Source of the DNA: CAZEXD01 sp964516865
Lineage (GTDB): Bacteria; Patescibacteriota; Minisyncoccia; Minisyncoccales; Staskawiczbacteraceae
DNA: 44,923 nt
Direction of reading: 5' to 3'
Assembly: GCA_964516865.1 (NCBI GenBank)
Contig: CAZEXD010000003.1
Location: forward strand, 1-44,923
Each line of letters opens with the position of its first letter. The first letter of the stretch is position 1. Positions 9,444 to 16,461 of the stretch are shown here, piece by piece. A model generated the notes under the pieces. That model had not been told where the DNA came from and ran no database searches. It was given only the letters and a program-made list of their open reading frames with translations. A program made the translations under genes and the position numbers.

Positions 9444-9794
9444 GGGGATGAAAGGTTTCGATGATAAGTTCTTTGAAACAAGGCGAGCCGAGGTTTCTTG
9501 GAACTCGTTAATCTCCAAGAAAAAATATAATTGCCAATTTATTCAACAGGCAACCAGCATTAGCATACGCTTAATGCTGCATTCTTTTCACTGATTCTCA
9601 ATAGGTGAAAAAGGGTGTTATAATATTGAGATAGAAATTTTTATTGCCCCATAAAAATTATCGAAAATCCTAGGGCTAGAATAATTGGATTTTGTTTGTT
9701 TTCTACCCTTTATTCAAAATTAAAAACAAACTACGCTCGTAGAATTGTTTTCAAAGATTTATCAGACGAGGATTCACCTCCTCCATCTCCACCT
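9444..9794 (+). ncRNA. ssrA: Transfer-messenger RNA (tmRNA)
   Basis: Rescues stalled ribosomes by acting as tRNA-Ala and then as a short mRNA. The 5' end GGGGATGAAAGGTTTCGA and the 3' end CATCTCC-A pair as an acceptor stem with G3.U70, the alanine identity base pair. A T arm (GAGGA/TCCTC around TTCACC) lies at 9768-9783. The tag frame is 9533-9574: GCC resume codon, 13 codons encoding ANLFNRQPALAYA, then TAA. An 8-bp hairpin (CAGCATTA/TAATGCTG) holds the end of the tag, as in other tmRNAs. After the discriminator A the genome reads CCT, so the terminal CCA appears not to be fully encoded. Adjacent to smpB, its protein partner. Confidence 0.93.
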
Positions 9795-9811
9795 ACATAA
9801 GATTTCTTGCT

Positions 9812-10351
9812 TTGCCATCAAAGCAAAGCGGAAAATTAAAAGAATTGAATAAAAGAATACCAATAAACAATTATATAAAAGCAAAAGAAGTAAGGGTGAT
9901 TGATGAAACCGGCAAACAATTGGGAATAATGCCAATAGTAGAAGCATTACATTTAGCCAGCGAAAAAAATTTAGACTTAATCCAGGTCACGGAAAGTGTT
10001 ATGCCCCCTGTCTGTAAAATTGGCGATTTTGGCAAGTACCTATACCAACTTCAAAAAAAAGAAAGAAAGATCAAACAAAAGGGAGGAGAATTAAAAGAAA
10101 TAAGAATAGGGTTTAATATTTCGCCGCATGACTTAGAAATAAAGGCCAAACAAACGGAAAAATTTTTAAAAAACGGTGATAAGGTTAAAATAGTTATGCC
10201 CTTAAGGGGAAGGGAAAAAGCAATGGGAAAATTTGCTTTAGAAAAAATTGAATATTTTTACCATTTTTTAGAATCGTTAATTCCGCTAAAAACCGAAAAA
10301 GAGTTAAAAAAAGAACCGCAAGGATTTGTAATGATTGTTTCCAAAAAATAG
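9812..10351 (+). CDS. infC: Translation initiation factor IF-3
   Basis: Keeps the 30S subunit free and proofreads the start codon. About 179 residues with the two IF3 domains: the N-terminal part IKAKEVRVIDETGKQLG followed by VMPPVCKIGDFGKYLYQ (about 65-85), and a C-terminal part with KEIRIGFNISPHDLEIKAKQ and VMPLRGREKA. There is no ATG before the conserved region. The frame opens at a TTG (9812), with another TTG at 9845, so initiation is at a weak codon, consistent with the rare-start autoregulation known for infC. It begins 17 nt after tmRNA and leads the infC-rpmI-rplT operon. Confidence 0.93.
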   Translation: MPSKQSGKLKELNKRIPINNYIKAKEVRVIDETGKQLGIMPIVEALHLASEKNLDLIQVTESVMPPVCKIGDFGKYLYQLQKKERKIKQKGGELKEIRIGFNISPHDLEIKAKQTEKFLKNGDKVKIVMPLRGREKAMGKFALEKIEYFYHFLESLIPLKTEKELKKEPQGFVMIVSKK

Positions 10352-10451
10352 CACTGCCAATGACACTAACTCGCATACCAAGGATACCAATCATTTAGAT
10401 GTACGTTTATACGTAATTCGTATATTAATAAGTATCGCGTTTATAAAGTGT

Positions 10452-10643
10452 ATGAAAGCAAAACAGGCAATATTAAAAAGATTTAAAATAACCAAAACCG
10501 GCAAAGTTTTAAGAAGGCCAACGGGACAAAATCATTGTCGCGCCAAAAAAAGCGGCAATCAAAAAAGAAAAAGCCGAAAGTGGGTTTTGGTTTCAAAATG
10601 GGAAGCAAAAGCAATTAAAAAAATGGTCGGAAAGATAAAATAA
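10452..10643 (+). CDS. rpmI: Ribosomal protein bL35
   Basis: Small basic 50S protein, 63 residues from the ATG at 10452. MKAKQAILKRFKITKTGKV followed by RRPTGQNHCRAKKS matches the L35 pattern (AAKRFK-x-T-x-TGK then H-x-x-x-KKS). The frame is open further upstream, but that part has no ribosomal-protein character. About 100 nt separate it from infC, and rplT follows after 33 nt of A/T-only spacer. Confidence 0.93.
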   Translation: MKAKQAILKRFKITKTGKVLRRPTGQNHCRAKKSGNQKRKSRKWVLVSKWEAKAIKKMVGKIK

Positions 10644-10676
10644 AAATTTCAAATTTTAATTTTTTAATTTTTAAAA

Positions 10677-11027
10677 ATGGTTCGAGTAAAAAAGGGAGAA
10701 ACAGCCCGCAAACATCGAAAGCATATTCTAGAATATACAAAGGGATTTCGTTGGGGGAGAAAATCCAAATATCGTCTAGCAAAAGACGCTATTAAACATG
10801 CCCGGAAATGGTCGTATCGCGACCGAAAAAATAAAAAAAGAGCGTTCCGCCGAATGTGGCAAACTAATATTAATGCGGCTTGTCGCGAAAATGGAATCAA
10901 TTATAGTAGATTTATAAAAGCGCTTAAAGACAATAATATTGGTTTGGATAGAAAAATTTTAGCTGAATTGACGCAAAAAAAACCGGAAATTTTTAAAAAG
11001 ATTGTTGAGCTAATTCGTCCGAGTTAA
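10677..11027 (+). CDS. rplT: Ribosomal protein bL20
   Basis: 116 residues, standard L20 length. Signatures: an N-terminal basic helix (MVRVKKGETARKHRKHILEYTKGFRWGRKS), KHARKWSYRDRKNKKRAFRRMWQTNINAACRENGINYSRFI and a C-terminal LDRKILAELTQKKPEIFKKIV. Last gene of the infC operon. In other bacteria L20 represses the operon by binding its leader; no such leader structure is obvious here beyond the 100-nt infC-rpmI gap. Confidence 0.96.
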   Translation: MVRVKKGETARKHRKHILEYTKGFRWGRKSKYRLAKDAIKHARKWSYRDRKNKKRAFRRMWQTNINAACRENGINYSRFIKALKDNNIGLDRKILAELTQKKPEIFKKIVELIRPS

Positions 11028-11171
11028 ATCTTAATTCTGTTGGAGCTTATTGGAAATCGTTCTAGGGGGACATTACACTTGGAACATAAATCCTGGAGAA
11101 AACCCAGGTTTAAAGAATTTAGATGTGCTGGTTGCGTAATTAACTTTAATGGTTGAAGTTTATGAAAGAAG

Positions 11172-11214
11172 AGAGAGGTTGTATAAAAATTGATACAACC
11201 TCTCTTTAGTTATT
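11172..11214 (+). terminator. Strong intrinsic terminator of the smpB-ssrA-infC-rpmI-rplT unit
   Basis: A perfect 13-bp stem (AGAGAGGTTGTAT / ATACAACCTCTCT) with an 8-nt A-rich loop and a T-rich tail (TTTAGTTATT). It lies 145 nt past the rplT stop. I see no other end signal after smpB, so the whole block may be one transcript. Confidence 0.85.
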
Positions 11215-11389
11215 ATCCTTAGATATGCTGTCAACTTTTAATTATCCGAGTTTTATTCAATTAAATTAACCATCAACGAAACATTGATAAATGATAAAAA
11301 CATTAAATATCTTTCTGATGTAGATTGCGTCCAAGCCAACCTAGGCAGGAAATCAAGGTTTATCCATCGGGATTTTCCTTAAAATAGAT
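11215..11389. other. AT-rich spacer between convergent operons, nothing recognised
   Basis: Together with 11028-11171 this makes about 360 bp without a gene. Apart from the terminator at 11172 and a weak 5-bp hairpin near 11089-11107, I see no frame, RNA or repeat. Confidence 0.4.
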
Positions 11390-11659
11390 TCAGATTTCGC
11401 CCAACAAAGTCACACCCTCTTTTTTCAATAAATTCCTCTTTTTTCTCGGACCTCTGTTGTATCCTCCTAATTTTCCATTGCTTCGTATCACTCTATGGCA
11501 AGGTATTTTTGGATCGTAATTTTTATTTAAAATAGTGCCCACTGCTCGCGCGGCTCGAGGATTACCCGCTCGCCGAGCCACTTCTCCGTAAGTTAAAATC
11601 TTCCCCTTAGGAATTTTTTTAACAATTTTTAAAACTTTTTCGCGAAACAAGGTAATCAT
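11390..11659 (-). CDS. Short O6-alkylguanine-DNA alkyltransferase-like (MGMT/Ogt C-terminal domain) protein
   Basis: 89 residues corresponding only to the DNA-binding and active-site domain of MGMT/Ogt. The acceptor motif PCHRV is intact with Cys54, so it is not one of the alkyltransferase-like proteins where this Cys becomes Trp. The helix-turn-helix (KGKILTYGEVARRAG) and arginine-finger helix (AARAVGTILNKN) are present. The usual N-terminal domain is missing. The ATG lies 41 nt inside the end of the Nudix gene, so the two are probably translationally coupled. Likely role: removal of alkyl lesions or flagging them for excision; a nucleotide-pool repair partnership with the Nudix enzyme is inference. 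Confidence 0.82.
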   Translation of the reverse strand: MITLFREKVLKIVKKIPKGKILTYGEVARRAGNPRAARAVGTILNKNYDPKIPCHRVIRSNGKLGGYNRGPRKKRNLLKKEGVTLLGEI

Positions 11660-12080
11660 TGGCTTCTTTTAAAATTTCCTTAGCGTTTTTAAAAGTTAGT
11701 TGTTTTAACGCTTCTTCATAGATTAACCATTTATATCCCTGATGCTCGTGAGAAATTTTTATTTCTTTTGTTTGGGTTTGAGCCAAATAAAAAATTACCA
11801 ATTTAAATACTGGCTTAACTTTTTTCTTCTCTTCTTCTGATAAGCCATAAGTGGGCCGGAAAAAATATTTCACCCATTCTTTGAATCCGGGCATTATTTT
11901 TATATCACCAATTCCAGTTTCTTCTGCCACCTCTCTTTTTACCGTCTCTTCTTCTCTTTCCTCTTTTTCAATATGACCTTTGGGAAAGTCCCAATGGCCG
12001 GAATTGTAATGCAAAAGCAAATAGTATATCTGATTTTTTTCTCGCCGAAAAATTATGGCACCGGCTGATTTTTCAAGCAT
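11619..12080 (-). CDS. Nudix hydrolase
   Basis: 153 residues. A complete Nudix box spans residues 35-57 (GHIEKE, then REVAEETGI), with the metal-binding glutamates in place. The preceding HWDFPKG and the N-terminal SAGAIIFRREK match the diadenosine-polyphosphate/oxidised-nucleotide subgroup of short bacterial Nudix enzymes; the substrate cannot be read from sequence. Ends overlapping the alkyltransferase-like gene and starts 2 nt after the polX stop, forming a polX-nudix-alkyltransferase repair operon. Confidence 0.88.
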   Translation of the reverse strand: MLEKSAGAIIFRREKNQIYYLLLHYNSGHWDFPKGHIEKEEREEETVKREVAEETGIGDIKIMPGFKEWVKYFFRPTYGLSEEEKKKVKPVFKLVIFYLAQTQTKEIKISHEHQGYKWLIYEEALKQLTFKNAKEILKEANDYLVSRKSFKNC

Positions 12081-12082
12081 AA

Positions 12083-13831
12083 TTATTTAAAATATTCTAA
12101 TAATTTTTTTAGCGGTTGAGTATTTACAATGTCTTCTTTTTCCGCCCAACCGCGACGGGCTTGAGCAATTCCGTACTCTATAAACCTCATCTGTTCTTTT
12201 TGATGTGAATCAGTGTTAATAACCATTTTTACCCCTGCCCCTTTTGCGCGCCTAATATTAGCATCATTTAAATCAAGCCGAACAGGAGAAGAATTTATTT
12301 CCAAAATGGTGCCGGTCTCTTTCGCAACTTTTAGAATTTTATCAAAATCAATTTGATAAGCGTCACGATGGCGGAAAACTCGGCCGGTCAAATGGGAAAT
12401 AATATCAACGTGAGGATTTTTCATCGCCTTAATTATTCTTTCCGTCATTTCTTTTTTAGTCATTTTCATTTGCGAATGAATCCCGGCAATCACGTAATCC
12501 AGTTTGGCTAAAGTCTCATCTTTAATGTCAATTGAACCGTCGGGCATTATATTTGCTTCGCAACCTTTTAGAATTTGGAATTTGGAATTTGTTTTTTGGA
12601 TTTTGGAATTTATTTTATCTATTTCCTTGATTTGCTGTAAAATTTGGTTTTCCGTAAGACCATGTTCAACGCGCAAAAATTTTGTGTGGTCCGAAATACC
12701 AATATATTCATAACCCATCTTTTGCGCCATTTTTACCATTTCTTCAATTGAATCTCTTTCCTTCACCCCGCCCCAATTAGAATGACAATGCAAATCGCCT
12801 TTTATCTCGTGATAACCAATTATTTTGGGTAAACCCGGCTTCTTACCCTCTGCCTCCCGAAGAGCCGCTTCAATTTCTCCTTGGTTTTCTCTTAATTCCG
12901 GCTCAATCCAAACCAATCCGAGAGCCCTATAAATCTCTTCTTCGGTTTTGCCGCCAATCATTTTTGAACCCTCAAAAAGACCGTATTCGTTCAGTTTTAA
13001 GCCTTTATTTATCGCAATCATTCGCGTCTCAATATTATGCTCTTTAGAACCGGTAAAATATTGAAGAGCGGAGCCATAACTTTTTTCGGGCACCACGCGA
13101 ATATCAACGTCAAATCCCTCTTTGAAACGAACCGAGGCTTTTGTTGTCCCCTTTGCCCAAATTTTTTCTACTTCAGGAAAATTACAAAAAAAATCCATCA
13201 CCTTCGCGGGATTTTTGGAAACGACTAAAAAATCAACATCACCAATTGTCTCTTTCATTCTTCTTACCGACCCAGCCGGACTTATTTTCTCCACCTCTTT
13301 CAAACTGCTCAATCTTCCAATAATCTCTTTTACAATAGGGATTATTTCTCCCAAAAGAAATCTTCCTTTATCGCGCTTTAAAAAATTAATTCCTTCCAAA
13401 ATATTTTTTTCTGTTTTTTCGCCAAAGCGGAAAAGTAAAGCAATTTTATGTTGTTTAGCCGCTTTTTCAAGATCTTTTAAATTTTTAATTTTCAATTTTT
13501 CATAAAGAATTTTAATTTTCTTGGGACCCAAACCCTCAATTGACCGTAATGTTGATAAATCAACAGGATACTTTTTTTTATAATTTTCATATTCTTTGAT
13601 TTTGCCGGTTTTCAAATACTCTTCAATTGCTTTGGCAATTCCTTCGCCAATACCAGGAATTTTTTTTAAGGATTCTTTTCCGCCTTGTCGGTAAATTTCT
13701 TCAATATTTTGATCCAGCGACTCTAAAACAATGGCTGCTCTTTGATAGGCGTATGGCTTAAAGGCAATATTATCCATTTCAAGATAATCTGCAAAAGTAT
13801 AAAATATCTTTGCAATTTCTAAATTTTTCAT
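12083..13831 (-). CDS. polX: DNA polymerase X with C-terminal PHP phosphoesterase domain
   Basis: 582 residues, usual for bacterial PolX. An N-terminal helix-hairpin-helix region contains KKIPGIGEGIAKAIEEY and SIEGLGPKKIKIL. The polymerase palm carries the catalytic aspartates in GDVDFLVV (about 197) and FDVDIRVV (about 243). The PHP domain has HCHSNWGG (about 347), ISDHTKFL (about 375) and ends with NTDSHQKEQM. Acts in base-excision gap filling with 3'-5' exonuclease and AP-processing activity in characterised relatives. An NSK-x-Q-type segment (about residues 405-420) is encoded by an AT-rich repeat; see findings. Confidence 0.95.
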   Translation of the reverse strand: MKNLEIAKIFYTFADYLEMDNIAFKPYAYQRAAIVLESLDQNIEEIYRQGGKESLKKIPGIGEGIAKAIEEYLKTGKIKEYENYKKKYPVDLSTLRSIEGLGPKKIKILYEKLKIKNLKDLEKAAKQHKIALLFRFGEKTEKNILEGINFLKRDKGRFLLGEIIPIVKEIIGRLSSLKEVEKISPAGSVRRMKETIGDVDFLVVSKNPAKVMDFFCNFPEVEKIWAKGTTKASVRFKEGFDVDIRVVPEKSYGSALQYFTGSKEHNIETRMIAINKGLKLNEYGLFEGSKMIGGKTEEEIYRALGLVWIEPELRENQGEIEAALREAEGKKPGLPKIIGYHEIKGDLHCHSNWGGVKERDSIEEMVKMAQKMGYEYIGISDHTKFLRVEHGLTENQILQQIKEIDKINSKIQKTNSKFQILKGCEANIMPDGSIDIKDETLAKLDYVIAGIHSQMKMTKKEMTERIIKAMKNPHVDIISHLTGRVFRHRDAYQIDFDKILKVAKETGTILEINSSPVRLDLNDANIRRAKGAGVKMVINTDSHQKEQMRFIEYGIAQARRGWAEKEDIVNTQPLKKLLEYFK

Positions 13832-13836
13832 ATGGT

Positions 13837-14478
13837 TTATTCTTGTTTTGGTATTTTGGGGGGTAGTAAATGAATAACATTCGCTTTCCCTGAAATATCT
13901 TTGCGAATTAAAAGAAGCAAAAAAGAAGAGATAAGGGTTAAAAAACCAACTGAAACAAGCACTATTTTAAAACCAAAAATAGCAGCCAACGTTCCACCAA
14001 CGGCGGCTGCAAAACCCGCCCCAACACCGATTGCTGTACTTTCCAAACCCCACTCAATTGCTTCTTTCCCTTTATCAATATGTCGGGTAAAAATAGCCAT
14101 CCAAGAGGGTATGACCAATGCCGTTGCAACACCGTGGAGGGTTTGAGCAACATAAATGTGCCAAGGGGAAAAAACAAACAAATAAATAAAAGGGGTGATC
14201 GCGGTGGTAAAAGTTCCTAAAACCATAAAGATAAAATCATCTTTTTCTCCATGATTCCTATCAAGATATCTTCCTATTGGAATTTGTAAAAGTGATTTGG
14301 GAATCCAATAAAAAAAAGTGGAGAGCCCGGCCACGGCTAGCGCCTTATTGATATCTCCTCCAGTAATTTTTTGGGCAATGAACAAAGCGAAAATCGGTCC
14401 CAACAAACCCCAACCACAGTTTAAGATAAAATCACTTGTTATTAAAATTTTTATAACTTGATTAATGGTCTTTGGCAT
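13837..14478 (-). CDS. Half-size major facilitator superfamily membrane protein
   Basis: 213 residues with about six hydrophobic segments, the size of one MFS half. The loop between segments 2 and 3 has the MFS-like PIGRYLDRNHG (compare G-x-x-x-D-R). Six-segment MFS proteins recur in CPR genomes and may work as dimers; the substrate is unknown. The 5-nt gap to polX suggests shared transcription, although a functional link is not evident. It is not a frameshifted full-length gene: the sequence downstream is polX, with no remaining transporter half. Confidence 0.75.
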   Translation of the reverse strand: MPKTINQVIKILITSDFILNCGWGLLGPIFALFIAQKITGGDINKALAVAGLSTFFYWIPKSLLQIPIGRYLDRNHGEKDDFIFMVLGTFTTAITPFIYLFVFSPWHIYVAQTLHGVATALVIPSWMAIFTRHIDKGKEAIEWGLESTAIGVGAGFAAAVGGTLAAIFGFKIVLVSVGFLTLISSFLLLLIRKDISGKANVIHLLPPKIPKQE

Positions 14479-14630
14479 ATTACATTATAAAAATTTTAGA
14501 AAAGATTTTATTCTTGATGTTGATGTTGTTTTCTCGATTAAAAAATATTTTAAAAATTCTCAAGTTTTTAAAAAAATGTATTATTGGGGACATCTGTTTG
14601 GCATTACTCATTATAATATTTTAAACCAAT

Positions 14631-14661
14631 AAAAAGAAGGGGTTGCTGTCCTCTTCTTTTT
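14631..14661 (-). terminator. Intrinsic terminator after the HD-domain gene
   Basis: A 12-bp stem (AAAAAGAAGGGG against CCTCTTCTTTTT, one G.T pair) with a 7-nt loop. A/T runs on both sides let it work in either direction. It ends the minus-strand HD gene and precedes the MFS gene. Confidence 0.8.
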
Positions 14662-14687
14662 TTGTCCTAGAAAAAAATATCTTTTTT

Positions 14688-15326
14688 CTAAATTTTTGGT
14701 TTATTTTTGCCGTAAAATTTTTCTTCCATTATTTTAACAAACTCCAAAGAAGTGGATTCGTCAAAAAATTCACTTGCCCATTCTATCCAGGGTCTTTGAG
14801 GAGGTTTTTTATATTTTTTCCAATATTCAAGAGCCTGAAGAAAATTTTCTATTCTATCTGCCTGTTTAAAAAATCTTCCTTCCGGGGTTAAACCTTTTTC
14901 ATAATCTAACCAAAGATTTTTTATTTCATGTTTCAGTTTGGAAGGCAAACTTTTAATAAGCTTATCCAGGGCTTTATTTTCTTTTTTGTGCTTTTTCTTG
15001 GTAATCTTCTTTTTTTCGCCATTAGAAAACCTTGGCCAGGTTTTCATTAGTTCGCAGAGCTTTTTTTTGTCTTTCGGGAGAATACTATCATAAGGAGTCG
15101 TATCGCCGGCATATACTTCGCAAAGATCGTGAATTAATGCTATCTTAAGGAGTCGTTCGATATTAAGCCCGCCCCTTTTCTCGCCCAATAACCAAGCCAT
15201 TATAGTTGCGCGAAAAATATGTTCAGCAATACTTTCCGGATCTTTCAGTTGGTTTATCACCCATCCCTTTCTTTTTATTAGCTTTAATTTTCCAATTTCA
15301 ATAAAAAAATTAAGAAGATCTTTCAT
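14688..15326 (-). CDS. HD-domain phosphohydrolase of the YfbR/HDDC2 (5'-deoxynucleotidase) type
   Basis: 212 residues. Metal ligands of an HD domain are visible: His36 in SIAEHIFRA, His66-Asp67 with Glu70 in LIHDLCEVYAGD, and a late Asp in FKQADRIENFLQALEYW. The order matches YfbR/HDDC2, enzymes that dephosphorylate deoxynucleoside monophosphates. A lysine-rich insertion (KKKITKKKHKKE) lies in the middle. Starts 6 nt after the greA stop, so probably expressed from the greA promoter. Confidence 0.85.
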   Translation of the reverse strand: MKDLLNFFIEIGKLKLIKRKGWVINQLKDPESIAEHIFRATIMAWLLGEKRGGLNIERLLKIALIHDLCEVYAGDTTPYDSILPKDKKKLCELMKTWPRFSNGEKKKITKKKHKKENKALDKLIKSLPSKLKHEIKNLWLDYEKGLTPEGRFFKQADRIENFLQALEYWKKYKKPPQRPWIEWASEFFDESTSLEFVKIMEEKFYGKNKPKI

Positions 15327-15332
15327 ATATTT

Positions 15333-15803
15333 TTAAGAAATATGATATTTAATTTTTAAAATTTTATAGCTTATTTTGACAGGAGAAGAAATCACAACTT
15401 CATCGCCTACTTTGCGCCCCAACAATGCCCTTCCCACGGGCGACTCATTACTAATTTTGCCCAAAGAAGGACTGGCCTCTAGGGTTCCGGTAATCGTAAA
15501 TTCGTCTTTTTCTTTTCCTATTGCTACAGTTACTGTTGCCCCCAATCCAACAACATTTTGACGGACTTTAGGGGGTGCTTTTATTATTTGATGATTCTTT
15601 AAAATATTTTCTAATTCGTTAATGCGAGCCCTTAAAAATCCTAAATCCTCCTGAAAATTAATAAATTCAGGATGAGAATCTTGGGGCCCAAAAAATTGGG
15701 AAATTTCACCTTTTGTTTTCTGAAACTCAATGGCTAATAATTTCTTATATTCCCTTTTAAGTTCTTCAAATTTCTCTTTGGTAATATAAAACACTTCCGG
15801 CAT
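15333..15803 (-). CDS. greA: Transcription elongation factor GreA/GreB
   Basis: Stimulates RNA cleavage in backtracked RNA polymerase. 156 residues from the ATG at 15803; a TTG at 15815 would add four. The N-terminal coiled coil begins VFYITKEKFEELKREYKKL, and acidic tip residues sit in GPQDSHPEF, corresponding to the D-L-K-E-N tip of E. coli. The C-terminal FKBP-like domain has VGLGATVTV, the family hallmark SPVGRALLGRKVGDEV and a final IKYHIS. Expression is from a consensus promoter at 15948-15976 through a leader of about 125 nt with a hairpin. Confidence 0.93.
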   Translation of the reverse strand: MPEVFYITKEKFEELKREYKKLLAIEFQKTKGEISQFFGPQDSHPEFINFQEDLGFLRARINELENILKNHQIIKAPPKVRQNVVGLGATVTVAIGKEKDEFTITGTLEASPSLGKISNESPVGRALLGRKVGDEVVISSPVKISYKILKIKYHIS

Positions 15804-15826
15804 ATGACCTATCAAATTTAATCCTT

Positions 15827-15859
15827 ACTATATCTCCCCACCCTGGGGTTAAATATAGT
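15827..15859 (-). promoter_or_regulatory. Hairpin in the greA leader
   Basis: Two stacked helices: ACTATAT/ATATAGT (7 bp), a small internal loop, then CCCCA/TGGGG (5 bp) around CCC. The hairpin ends 24 nt before the greA ATG and takes in the GGGGAGAT purine stretch that could act as a ribosome site, so it could modulate translation or attenuate transcription. No T tract follows, so it is not a terminator. Confidence 0.5.
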
Positions 15860-15947
15860 GATTAACTAATATTTTACCCTCCTTAAAAAAGTTTTAATTC
15901 TTCGGTAAAAAGAAGAGGTTTAAAGATAACTATATTTGGCTATTATA

Positions 15948-15976
15948 ATTATAGTTACAAAAAAAACGGTTGTCAA
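15948..15976 (-). promoter_or_regulatory. Perfect consensus sigma70 promoter for greA
   Basis: Minus strand: TTGACA (15971-15976), exactly 17 bp, then TATAAT (15948-15953). Predicted start near 15941. It drives greA and probably the HD-domain gene. Confidence 0.85.
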
Positions 15977-15990
15977 TTGGTTAAAACTTT

Positions 15991-16353
15991 TTAACAAGTC
16001 AGATGGAAAAGACCAATAACCCTTCGCTCAACACCCTCTTCTTCAATTGATTCTTCTTTTATAATATTAAAGGTTTTTATTGCTTCTTCGGTTTTATCAA
16101 TAATTAATTCAATTCCTCTTTCTTTGATAAAATTTTTCGCTTCTTCGGTTACCTCCGCCAAACCGGATTCGCCGGTGCCGATAATAATCGTTTCTGGATT
16201 TTGTTCCACTGCTCTTCTTACTTCTTCAACGTCAATGAGGTGCCGTTTTCGAAACTTCCATCCCAAAACCTCTTCTCTCCAACGAACCTCCACATCCTCA
16301 TTGTAGATTTTTTTATTAATTACTATTTTACCAAAATGATATTCTTCAATCAT
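15991..16353 (-). CDS. Mth938-like (NDUFAF3/DUF498 family) protein
   Basis: 120 residues from the ATG at 16353; a TTG 21 nt further up is in frame but precedes the family start. Family features: IEEYHFGKIVINKKIYNEDV at the N-terminus, the core TIIIGTGESGLAEVTEEAKNFI, and the typical ending RVIGLFHLTC. Members of this fold occur in archaea, bacteria and as mitochondrial complex I assembly factor NDUFAF3, but the biochemical role in bacteria is not established. It sits between EndoQ and the greA promoter; the gap to EndoQ is an AT-rich inverted repeat. Confidence 0.85.
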   Translation of the reverse strand: MIEEYHFGKIVINKKIYNEDVEVRWREEVLGWKFRKRHLIDVEEVRRAVEQNPETIIIGTGESGLAEVTEEAKNFIKERGIELIIDKTEEAIKTFNIIKEESIEEEGVERRVIGLFHLTC

Positions 16354-16362
16354 AATCGCTTC

Positions 16363-16458
16363 ATTCAAATTCAAAACGCAAAGCGCAAAAATAAAAATTA
16401 TTTTTTATCTATTTTACGTTTTGCGTTGCTATTTTGCATTTTAAGGTTTGAATTTGAA
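16363..16458. repeat. AT-rich imperfect inverted repeat
   Basis: Arms ATTCAAATTCAAA (16363-16375) and TTTGAATTTGAAT (16446-16458) are exact reverse complements. Inside, AACGCAAAGCGCAAAA and TTTTGCGTTGC echo each other. It belongs to the low-complexity AAATTC-type elements seen elsewhere in the window. Confidence 0.6.
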
Positions 16459-16461
16459 TTA

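Noticed and set aside
13837..14478. Truncated or frameshifted full-length MFS transporter
   Set aside because: No remaining transporter half in any frame next to it; the gene is complete with start and stop and half-size members are known.
16363..16458. CRISPR-like or attachment site
   Set aside because: A single inverted repeat of low complexity, no spacers, no regular direct repeats; no CRISPR array is visible in the window.
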